Assembly: GCA_018389105.1 (NCBI GenBank)
Contig: JACATO010000925.1
Location: forward strand, 682,001-746,000
DNA length: 64,000 bases
Direction of reading: 5' to 3'
From: Nautilus pompilius
Taxonomy: Eukaryota > Mollusca > Cephalopoda > Nautilida > Nautilidae
The position numbers and the translations under genes were made by a program. Below, piece after piece: positions 1 to 12,900 of the stretch (position 1 is its first letter; each line of letters opens with the position of its first letter). The notes beneath the pieces were generated by a model. It did no database searches. It was not told the origin of the DNA and saw nothing but the letters and a program-made list of their open reading frames with translations.

Positions 1-330
1 CCAGGCGTATCACCAACAACCCCAGAAAACTGTAGATAGAAGCCATAAAGAACAATCAGTTCACCCCCCCCCCCCCAACACCGGCCCTTTTCCCTTCAGT
101 AAGCCCCAACTTTCCAACTAAATATTCGCATGTACTCGTTGCTCGCTTCGATAACGGGATGGCCAACACACACACACAATGTAACTTCAGCATTGCACAT
201 CCGCTGGACCACACGATCTCCGGGTCGGTCCTCTTCCTATCGATCGAGGGAGCCCCGCCTTAACCTGCGAGATAAAAAACACTGCAGTGACAACCCTTAC
301 CCCCCTTCCTTTCCCCACAAATTTATGCAT
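1..330. other. CpG-denser block of unknown nature
   Basis: This block has visibly more C, G and CpG than the AT-rich DNA that follows. It holds a 13-base C run (64-76), a short CA repeat near 168-178 and CpG-containing words such as tatcgatcgaggg (238-250). A 68-codon open frame starts at 130, but its translation resembles no family I know and part of it reads a CA repeat. It could be the edge of a repeat, a SINE or a promoter-proximal segment of a gene outside the window; nothing seen decides between these. Confidence 0.25.
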
Positions 331-2849
331 ACTTAGCCTAATTGTCAGTGAAAATGGTTTTCATCCAAATCTGCTTGAGCATGGCATTTTGTCAGTTGAG
401 CTTTGAACTTTGAAATAAAATTCTTGTGCTGTTTAAAAAGAAAGAGAATAAACAAAACTGTATGATTGAGGAGAATTTGTATTTGGTAATTTGCATATCC
501 ACTGCTATCAATGCATGTTAACTTGATAAGTTGGGTAATCTTAATTGAAAAGGGACATTCATATTTATAATGCGTGCATTGATATATGATTTTAGAAAGA
601 TAATTAGATTTTTTTAATTTAAAAATCATGATTATATTTATGCCATAATAATTTGAACACATTCCAGGAAAGCTGAGTTTGTCTATCATTTATATGTCTG
701 ACTATTTTCATGGCTATAAGCAAGCTGTTCAACTGTCGCCGTTAGTAAGCAAGTCACGTTTGCCATTTCATATCCTCTGAATGCGTAAGGAACTGGAGAA
801 ATATTTTAGAGGATTTTTGCTAAAAGTGTTTACATTCACGAAATAATTGCATGGCTAAGTATTTGGCATAGGGGTAAAACACTAATTAATAGAATCTAAA
901 TTCCACTGGTTAGATACTCATCCTTTGGAATACCCTTCTGTTTCTATCAGATCAATGGATCTTTGGAAGAAATGAACATGTTCAGCGGAAAGATGCCACA
1001 TATTTAAAAAAAATATGCTAAAACCTGATAAGTTCAAAATGAACTGTTATTTTCTGGATCTCATTGAGCACCTATGGAAACATCTTGATATGCAACAAAG
1101 GGCCAAACAACTAACACTATCCTTGCAGCAAATATTAGAAGAACATTTGTAAAATTTGTAAGTAAATGTTGATTAGTCAACTTAGGTATGGAATATATCA
1201 GATTATATCAAAATATCTGTATGTGTTACAAGAAATAATCCTAACAAATAGATAAATATGATAAAAAGTAAATCATTTTTTGCCACCTTTTTTGTTCATT
1301 TCTGTCACTTGTAGTCTGCAATACTTTATAAATAGCTAATACAAGTACTTGGGCTTTAATTCTTGGGACTGGGATTTTCAGGAAGCTAAGGGCATCTTTA
1401 TTGGCAGTAAGACCTGATGGCTTTCTTGAGGAGTAATAATAATGACTCTCTCTCGTTTTGCAAATGGTGGCAAATTTAGATCTCAATCTGAAATGGATTT
1501 CTTCGTCTTTTTCAGGAAATATGCATGATGGGAGGTTTAAATCTGAACCTGATAGCATATGAAACAAACCTAAGTCATAAATATAGTTTGGTTATTGTTC
1601 TGTTTAGAGCTGGGGCAAGCTTATATCACTTGATCATTTTTGTGTATTTATTTGATAAACTCACTGTTTTAGTTTTATTAACAGTTATGGTAAAATTCAT
1701 ATTTTTTTTACACGTCAGTTGTGAAGACAACTCATTTTTACACTTAATCATCAGCATGAAGCTGAATGCACATAAATGGATCTAGAATTGACCCTGCACT
1801 GTGTAGTTGGGCTGTGTTATATAACCTTTATAATCATGCATAATCGATAATACAAAGTTCAACAAACATCTAAGTGTCTCCACTATAAATGTAGCTTAGA
1901 AGAGCCACAACTGTTGTAATATGGAGATCCTTGTGTAGTTGCATGGCATATAGTTCATAGCATGTAATATTGGTGTGAGAAAATTAGGTCATGTAAATAT
2001 ACATAAGTCTCTTTTCTGGCAGTTGATTACTGCTGCTTAAAGGATGTCTGTTCAGGTTGCTTCACCAATTTTTTCAAACTTCAAAGGCTAATTTCATCAT
2101 GTTTTGTCTTGTCTTGTCTTGTCTTATAAAAAAATCTAGAAGTATCTTAACTGCTAGCTAGTAGTAACAACAAAAATCAGGGCTTTGTTACCTAATGGGC
2201 AAAAGGGGCACTTGCCAAGCACCCACCTCATGCATAAGAAAAGGGGGAGATAAGAAAGCTCTTTGATATATTTAATTCAGTATCGCTGACAGTTGGCATT
2301 GCTGGAAATGGTAGCCAGCACAAAACTAGTAGTTTAATTTCTTGGGAGGGGGGAGGTGAGCTATTTAATCATTATGTATTATGGATTATAAAAATTTTTA
2401 GGGTCTTGTGTCTTTGTTTCAAAGAACCAGGCTGTGTGAGAAACAACTAACAAGGCACACCCATCTTGATGAAGCATTTGAGTGCAGTGGAGAACTACTA
2501 AAAATTAGTGGGTTTCTTGCATCTGCAATAGGATCTTTTGCACAACACAATAAATCAGGACCTGCTGATGGGCTGCTTCTTGAAGACTATACACCTGACT
2601 CTGTTGATGGACCTCGCTCTGAAACTGTTATTATGCCAGGTGGACTAAAAGGAGTGAAAATTATAGTCAAGCAGCCAAGTTTCATGTTGGTTATTGGTAT
2701 GTGGCCAAACTTGCCCATTGTGAGAATATTGGGCCAAGGGAAGAGGTGCATCACCACATGAAACACTTGAACAACGATGAAATGACGGATTTGTCTCAGT
2801 GATCAAAAATGTGCATGGCTGCACTAAGAACATGTTTATTCATAAATGC
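331..2849. other. AT-rich non-coding stretch
   Basis: No recognisable gene. It contains a short pentanucleotide repeat of TGTCT type at about 2102-2126. A 117-codon open frame on the plus strand at 2408-2761 lies just upstream of the hAT fossil and could be part of that element, but its translation matched nothing I recognise. The smaller open frames here look like chance. Confidence 0.4.
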
Positions 2850-5395
2850 GCCAATAGGAGAAGATTGAGGGAAAGTGATTGCTACTTAGCAATCACTAGC
2901 TGAGTGTACTGCTTTGAAAGCAAACTATTTGGTGCTTCCAGTAATGCATTTGCAAATGCTAGTTTTAGTAACTGGAAGCATGTCAGTGAAAGAATTTCAC
3001 CACACGAGCAATCTCCAGTCATATTCGTGCAGGGGTAGATGCAACCAGGCACACACAGCTAGAAGGCTGCATTGACCTTCTTATTGATGAACTCAAACTA
3101 CTGGCAAAATGTAGCAAAGCATTTAGTTAATGTGATAACGTTTCTTGCAGATTGAGGGCCGGTTTTAGAGGTGATGATTAAATTATTGATACTACACGCA
3201 ATGATAGCTACTTGGTCCATTGTAATTGATTGCGAAGTATGACATTCTTGGCACAATGCGTTCAGACTAAAGCTAACAAAGGCAAGGGACATATCAACTA
3301 TTTTTCAGCAAGTATGTACAAGGAACTGATTCAGATCACGTGCAAAAAAAAGTTGTAGATATTCTGATCGATCAAGTTAAAAAGAAATATTATTTGATAT
3401 CTGTGGATCCATGTGAAGATAATGCTCACATTGATCAAGTTACTGTCATTTTCAATACCCTGAAGGAAATCAGCCTGGGGAGCACTTTGTACCTTTTCTT
3501 GAGTTGACAATGCAAGGAAGAAGAAATGACACACATTCAAGGTGTTGAGCTCAACATATGGGAATGCATTGGCCAATGCTATGACAATAAGAGTAACATT
3601 ACGAGTTTCTACAAGTGCATCTAGGCTAGAATAGTCAACTTGAATGGACTTGCAAAGTACAGTCAAACCCCGCCTAATCACGGTTCGGCATTCGCGGTCC
3701 CCGGTTATTCGCGGAATTTTCCTTAGAACCTAACTAATAATCGTTCGTGGAAACCCCCGCATATTTGCAGAATTGCAAATATCTTCTGCAATTTTTTATG
3801 GCTTTTTTCGTGGCAATATACATTTTTTCATGCTTTTTAAAACTAAATTATTAATAACTATTAATTTACTAATTTTGTAATATAAATACTAACATAAATT
3901 CAGCAAAATATCAATATAAAATAAACAATATTGGCTGGAGGTTTGAAAGTAGCCAATCCGAGAGCGTTATTTTTCCTTGCTGCTGATTGGCTGCTGCCCA
4001 CAAGGCGCTGTCTCAGGCAGATGCAGCCCAGCATCATCCCAGTTTACCGCGTGTAGCTATCTCGAGTGTTTCGCTGAGTGTTGTGTTCTTTATTAAATTA
4101 TTATTATATATTTACTTATATTTTTTTATTATATGTTACGTTATATTTTGACGTTTATAGGCATTTAAATGGACCACGTCCAATATTCGCGGGTTTTCAC
4201 TCTTTGCGGGTGCTCAAGGGACGTAACCCCCGCGAATACCGGGGGAGGACAACTGTATATGCCTTGCTTTTGGACATTTGTTGAACTTTGTGGACAAGTA
4301 TGCTGTAAATTTGTTCAATGAGGCTGTACTGTTTTTTGGCTTTGTACAAGCACTATATGTTTTCTTCACTGGCTCAACTGGGCAGTATAAGAAACTAAAA
4401 AAAAAAAAAAAAAACAAACTCAAGGAAAAGGCCCTTTCTATTCCAGTGCTAAAGAAACTTAGTGACACACATTGATCATGTCATGTAGATGCTTGTCAAA
4501 CACTAGTCAGTGGCTATGAAAATTTCATTGATATTTTTCTGGAGATGCCAGTAGACAAATAGACAGTCTGCAGAAGCCAGAATATTGCAGTACTGAATGA
4601 GGACTATATGATCAGGTGAATGAATTTGAGACAGGAGATTTGTACACAATTCTTGAATTTTACCTTGTAGTGCTTCAACAACAGCAGCAAAACTTTGCCG
4701 GCAGTGCCACTCAATTTAATTGTTGCGATTGGGCATTTTGAAATCACTCAAAGATTTTGTCCAGCAACAACATAAATTTGAAGAAGCTGGCAAGGATCTG
4801 TCAGAAACAGAAGAATGTGCTGTGGAACAGCATCAAGTTTGTTGTTGTTATGTGTGTCAGCAGCCACTTGATTATGGTCGTGTAGAAGAAGATGAGGCTG
4901 AGCGGACACCAAAGAAGGCTTTTGGTATTCCTAGAGCACTGGCTAGCAGCCTATTGCGAAGTATCTTATTTCATTGGATCCATTATAAACTTTCCAACAA
5001 TGGACCCTGATTCCATTGGTATTGCTGCAAGTAAGTTATCAGGCTATTATGAGCGTGATGTGGTGATCTAATTCAGTTCTAATCATTCCTCTTAGGGATT
5101 TTGGAAAAGAAAAGGAAGGCTGTACCCTGGAACAGTTTATGTATAATATCATACTTGATGACGATGTTCAGGTTACCTTTCTTAACACAAAAATTGCTCT
5201 GAAGATCTCTCTTTCATTAATGCTCGCTAACTGTTCAGGTGAACAGTCTTTTTTGAAGATTAAAAACTTGTAGTGGACCACTATAACCAAAAGTCATCTC
5301 TCAAATCTTACCATAATGAGTGCCAAATTGGACATACTTCATAGTCCTGACCACATGAACATTATTCACAAATTTGCCAGTCAAAAGGTGTAAGG
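2850..5395 (+). pseudogene. ZMYM-type hAT transposase fossil
   Basis: This is a degraded hAT-superfamily transposase of the kind related to ZMYM1-like proteins; the family cuts and pastes DNA with 8-bp target duplications. Read across several frames, the plus strand keeps the order of family landmarks. A TTF-type zinc-finger-like stretch ending SFSNWKHVSERISPHE lies at about 2960-3005. LRAGFRGDD is near 3150. The RNase-H-fold start resembling VDSTPDISHTDQ, here VDPCEDNAHIDQ, is near 3405. YDNKSNITS follows near 3580. KKLSDTHWS is near 4455, and the C-terminal hAT dimerisation region containing SLMLANCSGEQSFLKIKNL is at about 5210-5270, ending FASQKV before a stop. Stops and frameshifts occur throughout. 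The frame is interrupted after LAKY by the MITE at 3660-4255 and resumes at about 4260. The terminal repeats were not found. It is not expected to be active. Confidence 0.85.
3660..4255 (+). mobile_element. Tigger-type MITE, copy A
   Basis: A non-autonomous element of about 596 bp that begins cagtcaaacccc and ends with ggggaggacaactg, flanked on both sides by TA (3658-3659 and 4256-4257). The right end, read inverted, starts cagttgtcctcccccggtat, which is the style of Tigger/pogo terminal repeats known from other animals. Copies at 39286-39861 (opposite strand) and 45214-45819 share its whole length, including a conserved core with ATTGG, CCAAT and ATTGG motifs at 3932-3996. It contains no transposase and sits inside the hAT fossil, so it inserted later. 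Confidence 0.85.
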
Positions 5396-7689
5396 CATTG
5401 CTCTGAAATAAATGATATGCGCATTTAAATTTACTATATTCATAACATGGGAGGGTGTAAATAAAGAAATATTAATGAGATGACTACTCACTGAGATTTT
5501 CTCAGGGCGGATAAATGTTTAAATTGGACCTAAGAAGAATTTGTATACCCGCTGAAGCCATTACCTGATTAGCATGGCAGCAGCTATATTATTCAGCTTT
5601 AATGGAATGGAAATCAGTTAATATTCTGTTTTATAGGATTTCGCTCCCACCACTTCTGCCTTGTCATATTATAAACTGTTCATTCTCACATTTAGATGTG
5701 TAAAACCCCCCTTTAGGCACTGCCTTTTGCTACTGCTTGGAATTTTCCCTGACTGATCAATTTAATTAGCCATGATAACCTGCTCACTCTAATTTTGCAG
5801 CTTCATGTTCTTATTGCTACTTCATAGTGTTACAAAATTTCCTAATATTTTACCAGTAACTTTCCTACGTTTTCAAACTTTTTATATAGAAACCTGCTCA
5901 GTGTGAGCAAAGTACATTTAATAGGAAATGTTTAGTAAAAATAAAAGAGAATATATTTACCTAAAGTGTATTGAAACAAGAGGTAAAATTGCCCAGCATT
6001 AACATTAAAAAGATTGCATTGTTCTATAGGGATGTGGTTGACAGATTAGTTTCAGATATAGGAAATGCTGTCAGATTTAGGCAGTTTGATATGAAAGTGT
6101 GTCGTATATTGATCTGAAGTGGAGAGGAAGCCCAGGTTGGTATGAAAGAAAGCATCATTTGGAATTTGTAGCATTATAACAGGGAAGAGAATCCAAACAC
6201 CTGTCAACTTTCAACATGTTAACATCACATTGCCATGTGTATAAAGTCATTAAACATCAGCTTATGTTGCATCGGGCTCTTAGTTGGTAATACATATTAA
6301 TTGCCGCTGCAGAAGGCTAAGAACAAAACCAGAAAGACATCCTTGAAGTGTTTCATATTTGCTACACTCGATCACTTGACTGACAGATTTAGAACTGTAC
6401 TCTGCAAGAATGCCACCGTCTAATGATAGCCAGTGCTTATTTTGAAGGATATTTGAAAGCCACCCTTTTGAGGTGACTGCAAGGATGTTATTGAATTTTT
6501 TATTGACATTTGATGTTGTAGAGCCACTTTTATACATTTATAAGTAGCTATACTAAGAACAGCAGTTGGTGCTGATTTCCTTGTTTCTTTATGAAGTAAT
6601 AACTTATGTAGACTAACATATTTCTTTTATAAAAATTAACATACAAGTTTGTTGTAATTGTTAGATTGCTAATTGGATATAAGTTTTATCTAATTAATTT
6701 ATTGCTTTAGAGAAAGATGGTTGTCGGTTTTCCATTTTAAATGTAGAGGGCTAACTTAAGGAGAAAAGAGATTTTTTTCCTGTGCACCTGTGTTATTGAT
6801 TTGATATATTTAGTCATCAATAACAAGATTTGCATAATATGGAATTTTACTTAGTATACCTGTCAAGAGTATATGGAAAATTCATTTTGATGGCTCAATT
6901 GTTTGTTTATTAATAACTGCTATAAGCTTCCTTAGCCATAATAAGCTCTTCCTCTAGTTTTTTCTCTCTGCGTGTGTCAAAATGATTACACGTGGATTTT
7001 CTAGTGTTTATACCGATCATAGATAAGAAAGGTCATTTCAATTACTAATTAATAAATAAGCTATTGAAAACCATCAAAATCATTTTTTTCATTGAATTCC
7101 TAAAGCCATAGTTTAGATAAAATCACCATATTGTATGAATCCTAATGTTAATGATCACTTAGCATCAGCAATCTATTCAGTAAGATATGTTTTCTTATGC
7201 GCAGTAATGTATTTAGTGGGATTCTCTTAAGAAATTTACAGGTGCTGTATAACATGGACTGGCCGGTTTGTTATTGTTTACAGGACAGGTGTTTGGATGT
7301 AAATTTGAGTCCCATTTGTAATGTTCTAGTTGTGGAAACTAACTGAAGAAAGCTAGCTCAATACCATTGGGCTGGCCATTCGTGTTTTTACCATTTGGCT
7401 CAACTTCTTCAAACATTACCATTGTTGACAAATTGAAAAATGTGCTTGTTTATAATACTTTAATTTATTCATTTTTCTTTTCATCACTTTTAAATTTGTT
7501 TTTTAATTATATATATATAATCTCAGGTGAGGTGCTGAGAGGTGGAAACCGATTGATTCGTGTTTAGGGTGTTCTGTTTGCTCATTTTGGTGACCATCTG
7601 ACTTAATTTTGCTAGAAAACAAATGTGATAATTGCAATCCATATTAAAAAGAGAGAGAGAAAAAAGAGGAGCAATAAATGTTTCTCTTT
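5396..7689. other. AT-rich non-coding stretch
   Basis: No gene, RNA or element could be supported. There is a short AT dinucleotide run near 7508-7521. Open frames of 60-85 codons occur but have no recognisable translation. Confidence 0.4.
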
Positions 7690-9960
7690 TTTGGCTTTAG
7701 CTACTTTGTTGTTCCTGCTTTCATAGCTGGATTAAGGATTTTGGGGCTCCTGTTACTGAAAAGTTAAGGGTTCCCAACCAACTAAGATATATGAAAACAG
7801 TAAAATACCATAACATAGTTATGTGTATAATTAGTTTATTTCAAATTTTAAAAAAAATATTTGACCATCCAATGTAGTAACAATAATTGGAAGTCCAAAC
7901 TATGGCAAACATTGCTTTTAATTTCCATAGTGACCAGACAGTTTAATTTCTCTTGACCAAGAATTGATCATAATAGATTTTCTATGCAGTTCAGTTTAGC
8001 AATGAATGTTCCCTTCCACATACAAAGTCACAAATAGAGTACAACCGTGATTTTTGGATTCAAGTTTCCCAGAATTGTTTTCCTCAGGTGTTTTGGTCTC
8101 TTTTGTATGGTGCTTCCATTGCTTAACATGTTTGTTTGCATACTTGTATTTTTGACAAATTGAGGATTCTTCAATTTCATAGAACTGATGTCTTAGATGA
8201 TCAGTGAAGCCCTGCAGTGAATGTTGTATTGCGGTTCACTTTGTAGAGTTGAAGAGAATCACTAAAGGTCTGGCATGGAATAAGTACTCTATTTTAAAAT
8301 GCTTGTGTCTGTTTTTGTAGTTGCTAGTTGGTGTTCTGCATCAGCAAGTTCTTTCAACTTGTCATAAAAGCTACAAGTCTGTGTACAGGACCATTAAGTT
8401 GGTGCCGGTCTCATCAGTGTAAAAATTTGTTCTTATTTGGTGCTTGGTATCTTGTTCGAACAGCCCATTGTTGCAGGGACCCAATATAAATCCATACATT
8501 TTATTAAGAAGTCAAAAGAAGTTACTGCTTCAACTACCAAATTCACTGAATGCTCTGCATCAGGAATGTAGTCAGCAAGTTTGTTGACATCATTGATCCC
8601 CTTTTTTCTTGTCCATTGTAATATCCTGAAATGTTAGATGATTATTATGCACACATTCTACAGTATTACTACTGATGGGAATAAATACATTTAAAAAAAA
8701 CAATTAACAAGATCACCATTTGGATTCACAAAGTGAATTATAAATGGTAATTGATCAGTGTGACAGTTCAGAATTTCTTTGCTACTTGTTGTTTCCTTGC
8801 AGACAACAGAGAAACATTTTGTCCATGGGAAATATTTCAGTATGTCACACAGTAAGAGATATGCAACTTGGGTTTTTGCAATAAGTTCAAATATCCCAAG
8901 ATAATTGTCACTGCATTGGGGACCCGATTATTTCATCATCTTTAAAAGCCAAACCACGTTCACTGAAAAATGTTATAACTACCACAAGTCACTATGTTTA
9001 AATTCTTTCTTTCAGTTGTTGTTAAATTTCAGTATTCACGAAATCTTCCACTGCAGTTTGTTTCAACTAGATAACAGTTGCCATTTGGCCCTCATCACTA
9101 TTTTTGCACAATTAGCGTGTACCCAGTCATTAAAACCAGCGATTAAAGGGTTGAACCTTTTGATGAGAACAGAGAGCGGGTACAGCAAAATATTTTTTTT
9201 GCTTTTGACAGGGAATATGCAAACAAATATTCATTTCATGAGAAATATTTTCTCATCGTATATTCTTGGAGGAAAGCCTGGAGCCAGCTCTAAACCAATA
9301 GTTGTGATGGTTTTTATCAATGCCTCAAATTCATTGTCACCATTGGCTGAAATTTTTGTAGTTGGAGCAACAGGGTCACCTGCTAGATCCAGCCAGTTCC
9401 GGCGGCATGGGCGGGCATTGAGAGCCCGGGGCCCCCGTGTCCCCCCCCCCAGTATATCAACCCCCCTCATTTTATGCAAAGCAGCCCATCCGGACCCACC
9501 CTCGTAAATCTGTCATTGGGCCTATAGCCCCTGCACTAATTTGTTGGTGCCCAAGTTTGCCTAAAGCCTAGCTGGCTAGTGTGCGTCCAGCCAAAGTCAC
9601 TGTCCAGTCCTTGTGGCGTGCTACCACAGGGGTCGTAGGCCGAGTCTCTTAGTTTTAGCCAATGGGAGCGAGGTTCGATTGCATCAGACCTACTGTGGCA
9701 ACAGTTTGAATTCTGGCCCCTGTCTTTCTATTATAATTTTTCTTATGTTGTGTTAAAAAAAAGCATTGTGCCCCCCCCCCCCAAATTAGAAAATTTAATG
9801 CCCCGTCCAGGAATTTGTTTCTCCCACCAGGTCTGGCTAGATCAAACGAATCTGAAGTTGCTGGAAAGTCACCATTTGGCCAGATGCCATTCTTTCTGTA
9901 AGCTTTAATGAAAAGTGGCAGTTAGCAGCAGCCGATCTTATTTCAAAGGGTTTAAAAAAA
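7690..9960 (-). pseudogene. Second ZMYM-type hAT transposase fossil
   Basis: Read on the minus strand, this region is another decayed hAT transposase of the ZMYM1-like group. Landmarks from N- to C-terminus are as follows. IWPNGDFPATSDSFDLA at about 9837-9895 continues as DLAGDPVAPTTKISANGD below the inserted element. A finger-like stretch containing GFNDWVHA is near 9125-9150. FFSERGLAFKDDEIIGSP, equivalent to the family motif FLAERGLAFRGDDEVIGSP, is at about 8917-8972. YIPDAEHSVNLVVEAV, equivalent to the CAAHSLNLV segment, is near 8530-8575. The C-terminal half below 8400 is very eroded and its end is only approximate. Many stops and frameshifts are present. A 446-bp element with an 8-bp target duplication interrupts the coding sequence at 9390-9835. 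It lies in the opposite orientation to the hAT fossil at 2850-5395. Confidence 0.75.
9390..9835. mobile_element. hAT-like non-autonomous insertion
   Basis: The 8-bp word gctagatc occurs at 9382-9389 and again at 9836-9843. Removing one copy plus the 446 bases between them restores the transposase reading frame (…SDSFDLA followed by AGDPVAP…). The inserted segment starts with cag and ends with ctg, as hAT elements usually do, but its terminal repeats are short and imperfect. It contains two C runs (9441-9450 and 9771-9782) and a box-B-like ggttcgattgc at about 9672, so a tRNA-derived SINE component cannot be excluded. Confidence 0.6.
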
Positions 9961-12900
9961 AAGTTGTTCAGTTTCTCAATTATTTTAAATTTCTGTTTCC
10001 CTTTTGTAACTTATGTTTCTCAGCATTACTTGTTTATGACATTCCTGAACTATGAAAAATACGATCCACCGCTCCTGAAAGTTTTCTCCAAGAAAATAAC
10101 AAAGTATGGTTTTTTTGGGAAACAAAATTACATGAAAATTATGAAATATATAGAATAAATACATGACAGGTACACCGGTCAAGGTAAATAAGCAGACTGT
10201 GTGTGTGCTCTTTGATGCAGGAATTAGTGGTTCCATTAATTAGCCTAAGTGAGATGTTTCTTCATGATATTTGATCATTGATTGAACAGTCTTACAAAAT
10301 ATTTCTAACTGCTGATATTATATATGAAAGAAATTATTTAGTACAGCAGGTGCTAGTTTTTCAACTTGGTTACCGACAACATTGCCTTACGGTCAAGGAT
10401 ATTTCAAACAAGAGGGCAGAAGTCGCCAGCTTGTGCTCCAGTGGCACTGTTGTTAATCTGGCTCTCTCGAGAAATGGAGATTAACTCAAGTGGAACAAAT
10501 AGACAGATGGAATTCTAATTTACTACTTGGAAAATTGGGAATAATTATGCACTTTGTCATCAAAAAGCTCAGCAAAACAGATGTATCATCATTGCTTGCT
10601 TGCTTGCTTGCTCTTGAAGATATTTGTTGGATAGGTGGATATTTGCCATGTGTTGCAACCAGAAGTAGTGGCTGGCGGTCATTGTGGCATAGCTGTTTGA
10701 ATACTGGACAGAGTACAAGTTTACTGTAACTTACTCCCAACTCTGCGCATTCACAACCACACCATAAAATAGAAATCTGCAGACTCTTTAAAAGTAAATG
10801 TCCTGCCAGTTATTGCAGTAATACAAAAAAGGGGTGCAAGAGGCTAACCATGGGAAAACTGGTGACAACTGGATAACGAATAACATGCAGTAGCAGCTAT
10901 AAACAGTATTAACGAAAAAGAAATTCTTTGAAATACAGATTTGCAGAGGGATAGGAAAGATGACATAGGTTATGTAAAGCTTCTTCCACCTCCTTTACAC
11001 CAACTATTCAAGACAAATCTTAAAGAAAATAATAAATTTTCAGATGGCCAACCTACTATAATGTTTATAGACATTTAGGTCACAATCTCTGGTTGCCTAT
11101 GAACATGATACCAAAAAAGCTGATATTTATCTACCCTTGTGGTGCGAGAGTAGCTAGCACCTGGTCATTGAAACGATTGAAATGAGCTGATTTATCTTAC
11201 CTGCATACTCTCAGTTATGACTCCACTTGGGCTCAAATTTTGGAGACTGGCTTGGACAGAGAGGCATAATGTAGTTTCAAGTCATGCCCAGGACAACAGT
11301 AACCCTACTAGCATTCTGTTTAACTTTGAAAGGAATGTACCATAATTACCACAAAGCTGAAGAAGTGTGTGTAAGTTTCGCTTGCCAGTTTTTCAGGAAA
11401 AAATTACTTCTCCCCCACCCACCCCTGAATGAAATAAGACAGATTTAGGACAAGTTTGATTTTAAAATGCTTGATAGACACAACGTGAGTACTACCAAAT
11501 TTCTTGAGACGTACATTTGAAAAAAAAAGTCATTACAACACACTTTTTCTACCTAGTGAATAAGCTTGTGACAAAATAACAGCAAACATGGCGAACTGCG
11601 CAATATCGGTGATGTAATCAAACTTCTAGGACCAGGAAACACTTACAAATGATTTATTAAAATGATCTAAAACATCTTTGATTAATAATAAAACAATTAA
11701 ATTACTAAAGTCATAGGAATCCTTTCTTCTTTTTGGGATTTTTTTTAATACAACTTTTGTTCTTACTGGACTAGGTCATTTTCCAATTCCTGCAAAAGTC
11801 TTCCGAGCTGTTGTAGCAGTTTTTGTATTGATGATGGCTCATATCAGTAAAGCAAATTGTTTTTGTTAATCTTGAGACTTGGAGACTTGTTTTGCTGTCA
11901 GTGGCTCTACTGATTGGAATTTCTTAATGAAAGAAAGACTGAATTATTCTAATGCTGATGGTGACATCTCAAGTTTCTTATGGAATGTCTCCAAAACTCT
12001 GCACCAAAAATGCATTATTTTTGTAGAGCCCCAGAGAGGTTCTTCCACTGTAATTGTTAAATTGCTTCATCATACATTTTAGTTATTGGATCCTTTTCTC
12101 TGTACTTAATACCATTTCTCATTAGTATGTTTTTCTCCATCTTAATTTCTTAGGGTTTCAGAGGCTTGGGAAGGGACCAATAATCATCTTAATCTTTTTA
12201 AAACCGGCTAAACAGATAATTGAATGCCTACACCAAGATTTACATACAACTTAATATTTTTAAGCCACAAAGGCATTTGATTTATTCAAACCTCAGACTA
12301 CACGCTTGACAAATTTGTAAAGTTGCCTAGAACTTCTGCAAACATAAACACATTTTAAAATTTACATTTCATACCTGATGACTCCACTGATAAGAAATTC
12401 TTATGAATTTACAAATTTTATTAGAACTTCAATGTAAGCATGGAATATATTTTGTAAACTAATAAGCCAAACTTCCATAATGTGAAGTTGTCCATGTTTT
12501 CTATTTATGAAATTCATTTGGAAATAATTTTTTAAAAAATAAGCATAAAAAAGTTCATGGATGATTCAGTAAAAATTTGATGTGGATGACAAAGGTACTA
12601 ATGGGTTTATTGTCTGCTTACTGTATAATTACCCTTTATTGAAAAAGAAAAACAATTCAAGACTATTCAGTTTATTTGAGTCTAGAAACAGGCCAGAATT
12701 TCTGCGATGAAATGCAGTTTCTGTTTTTTTTTCTCTTCTGAGATGAAAGCATGCACACATTTACTTCTCAACACCACCAGCCTTTTGTAGCTATCAGAAG
12801 ATTTAATTATGGCTATCTTGTTTGGCAGAAACTGAGAGGCAATCATTGAGAGCGTTTTAGAATCTGTTTCCTGTCAGTGTCTTTGAGACAGTGTGGTGAC

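Noticed and set aside
8905-9507. 200-codon plus-strand open frame
   Set aside because: It lies antisense to the minus-strand hAT fossil and reads into the nested insertion; the family resemblance is on the other strand.
9560-9700. tRNA gene or SINE
   Set aside because: Only a box-B-like ggttcgattgc is visible; no cloverleaf or convincing box A at the right spacing.
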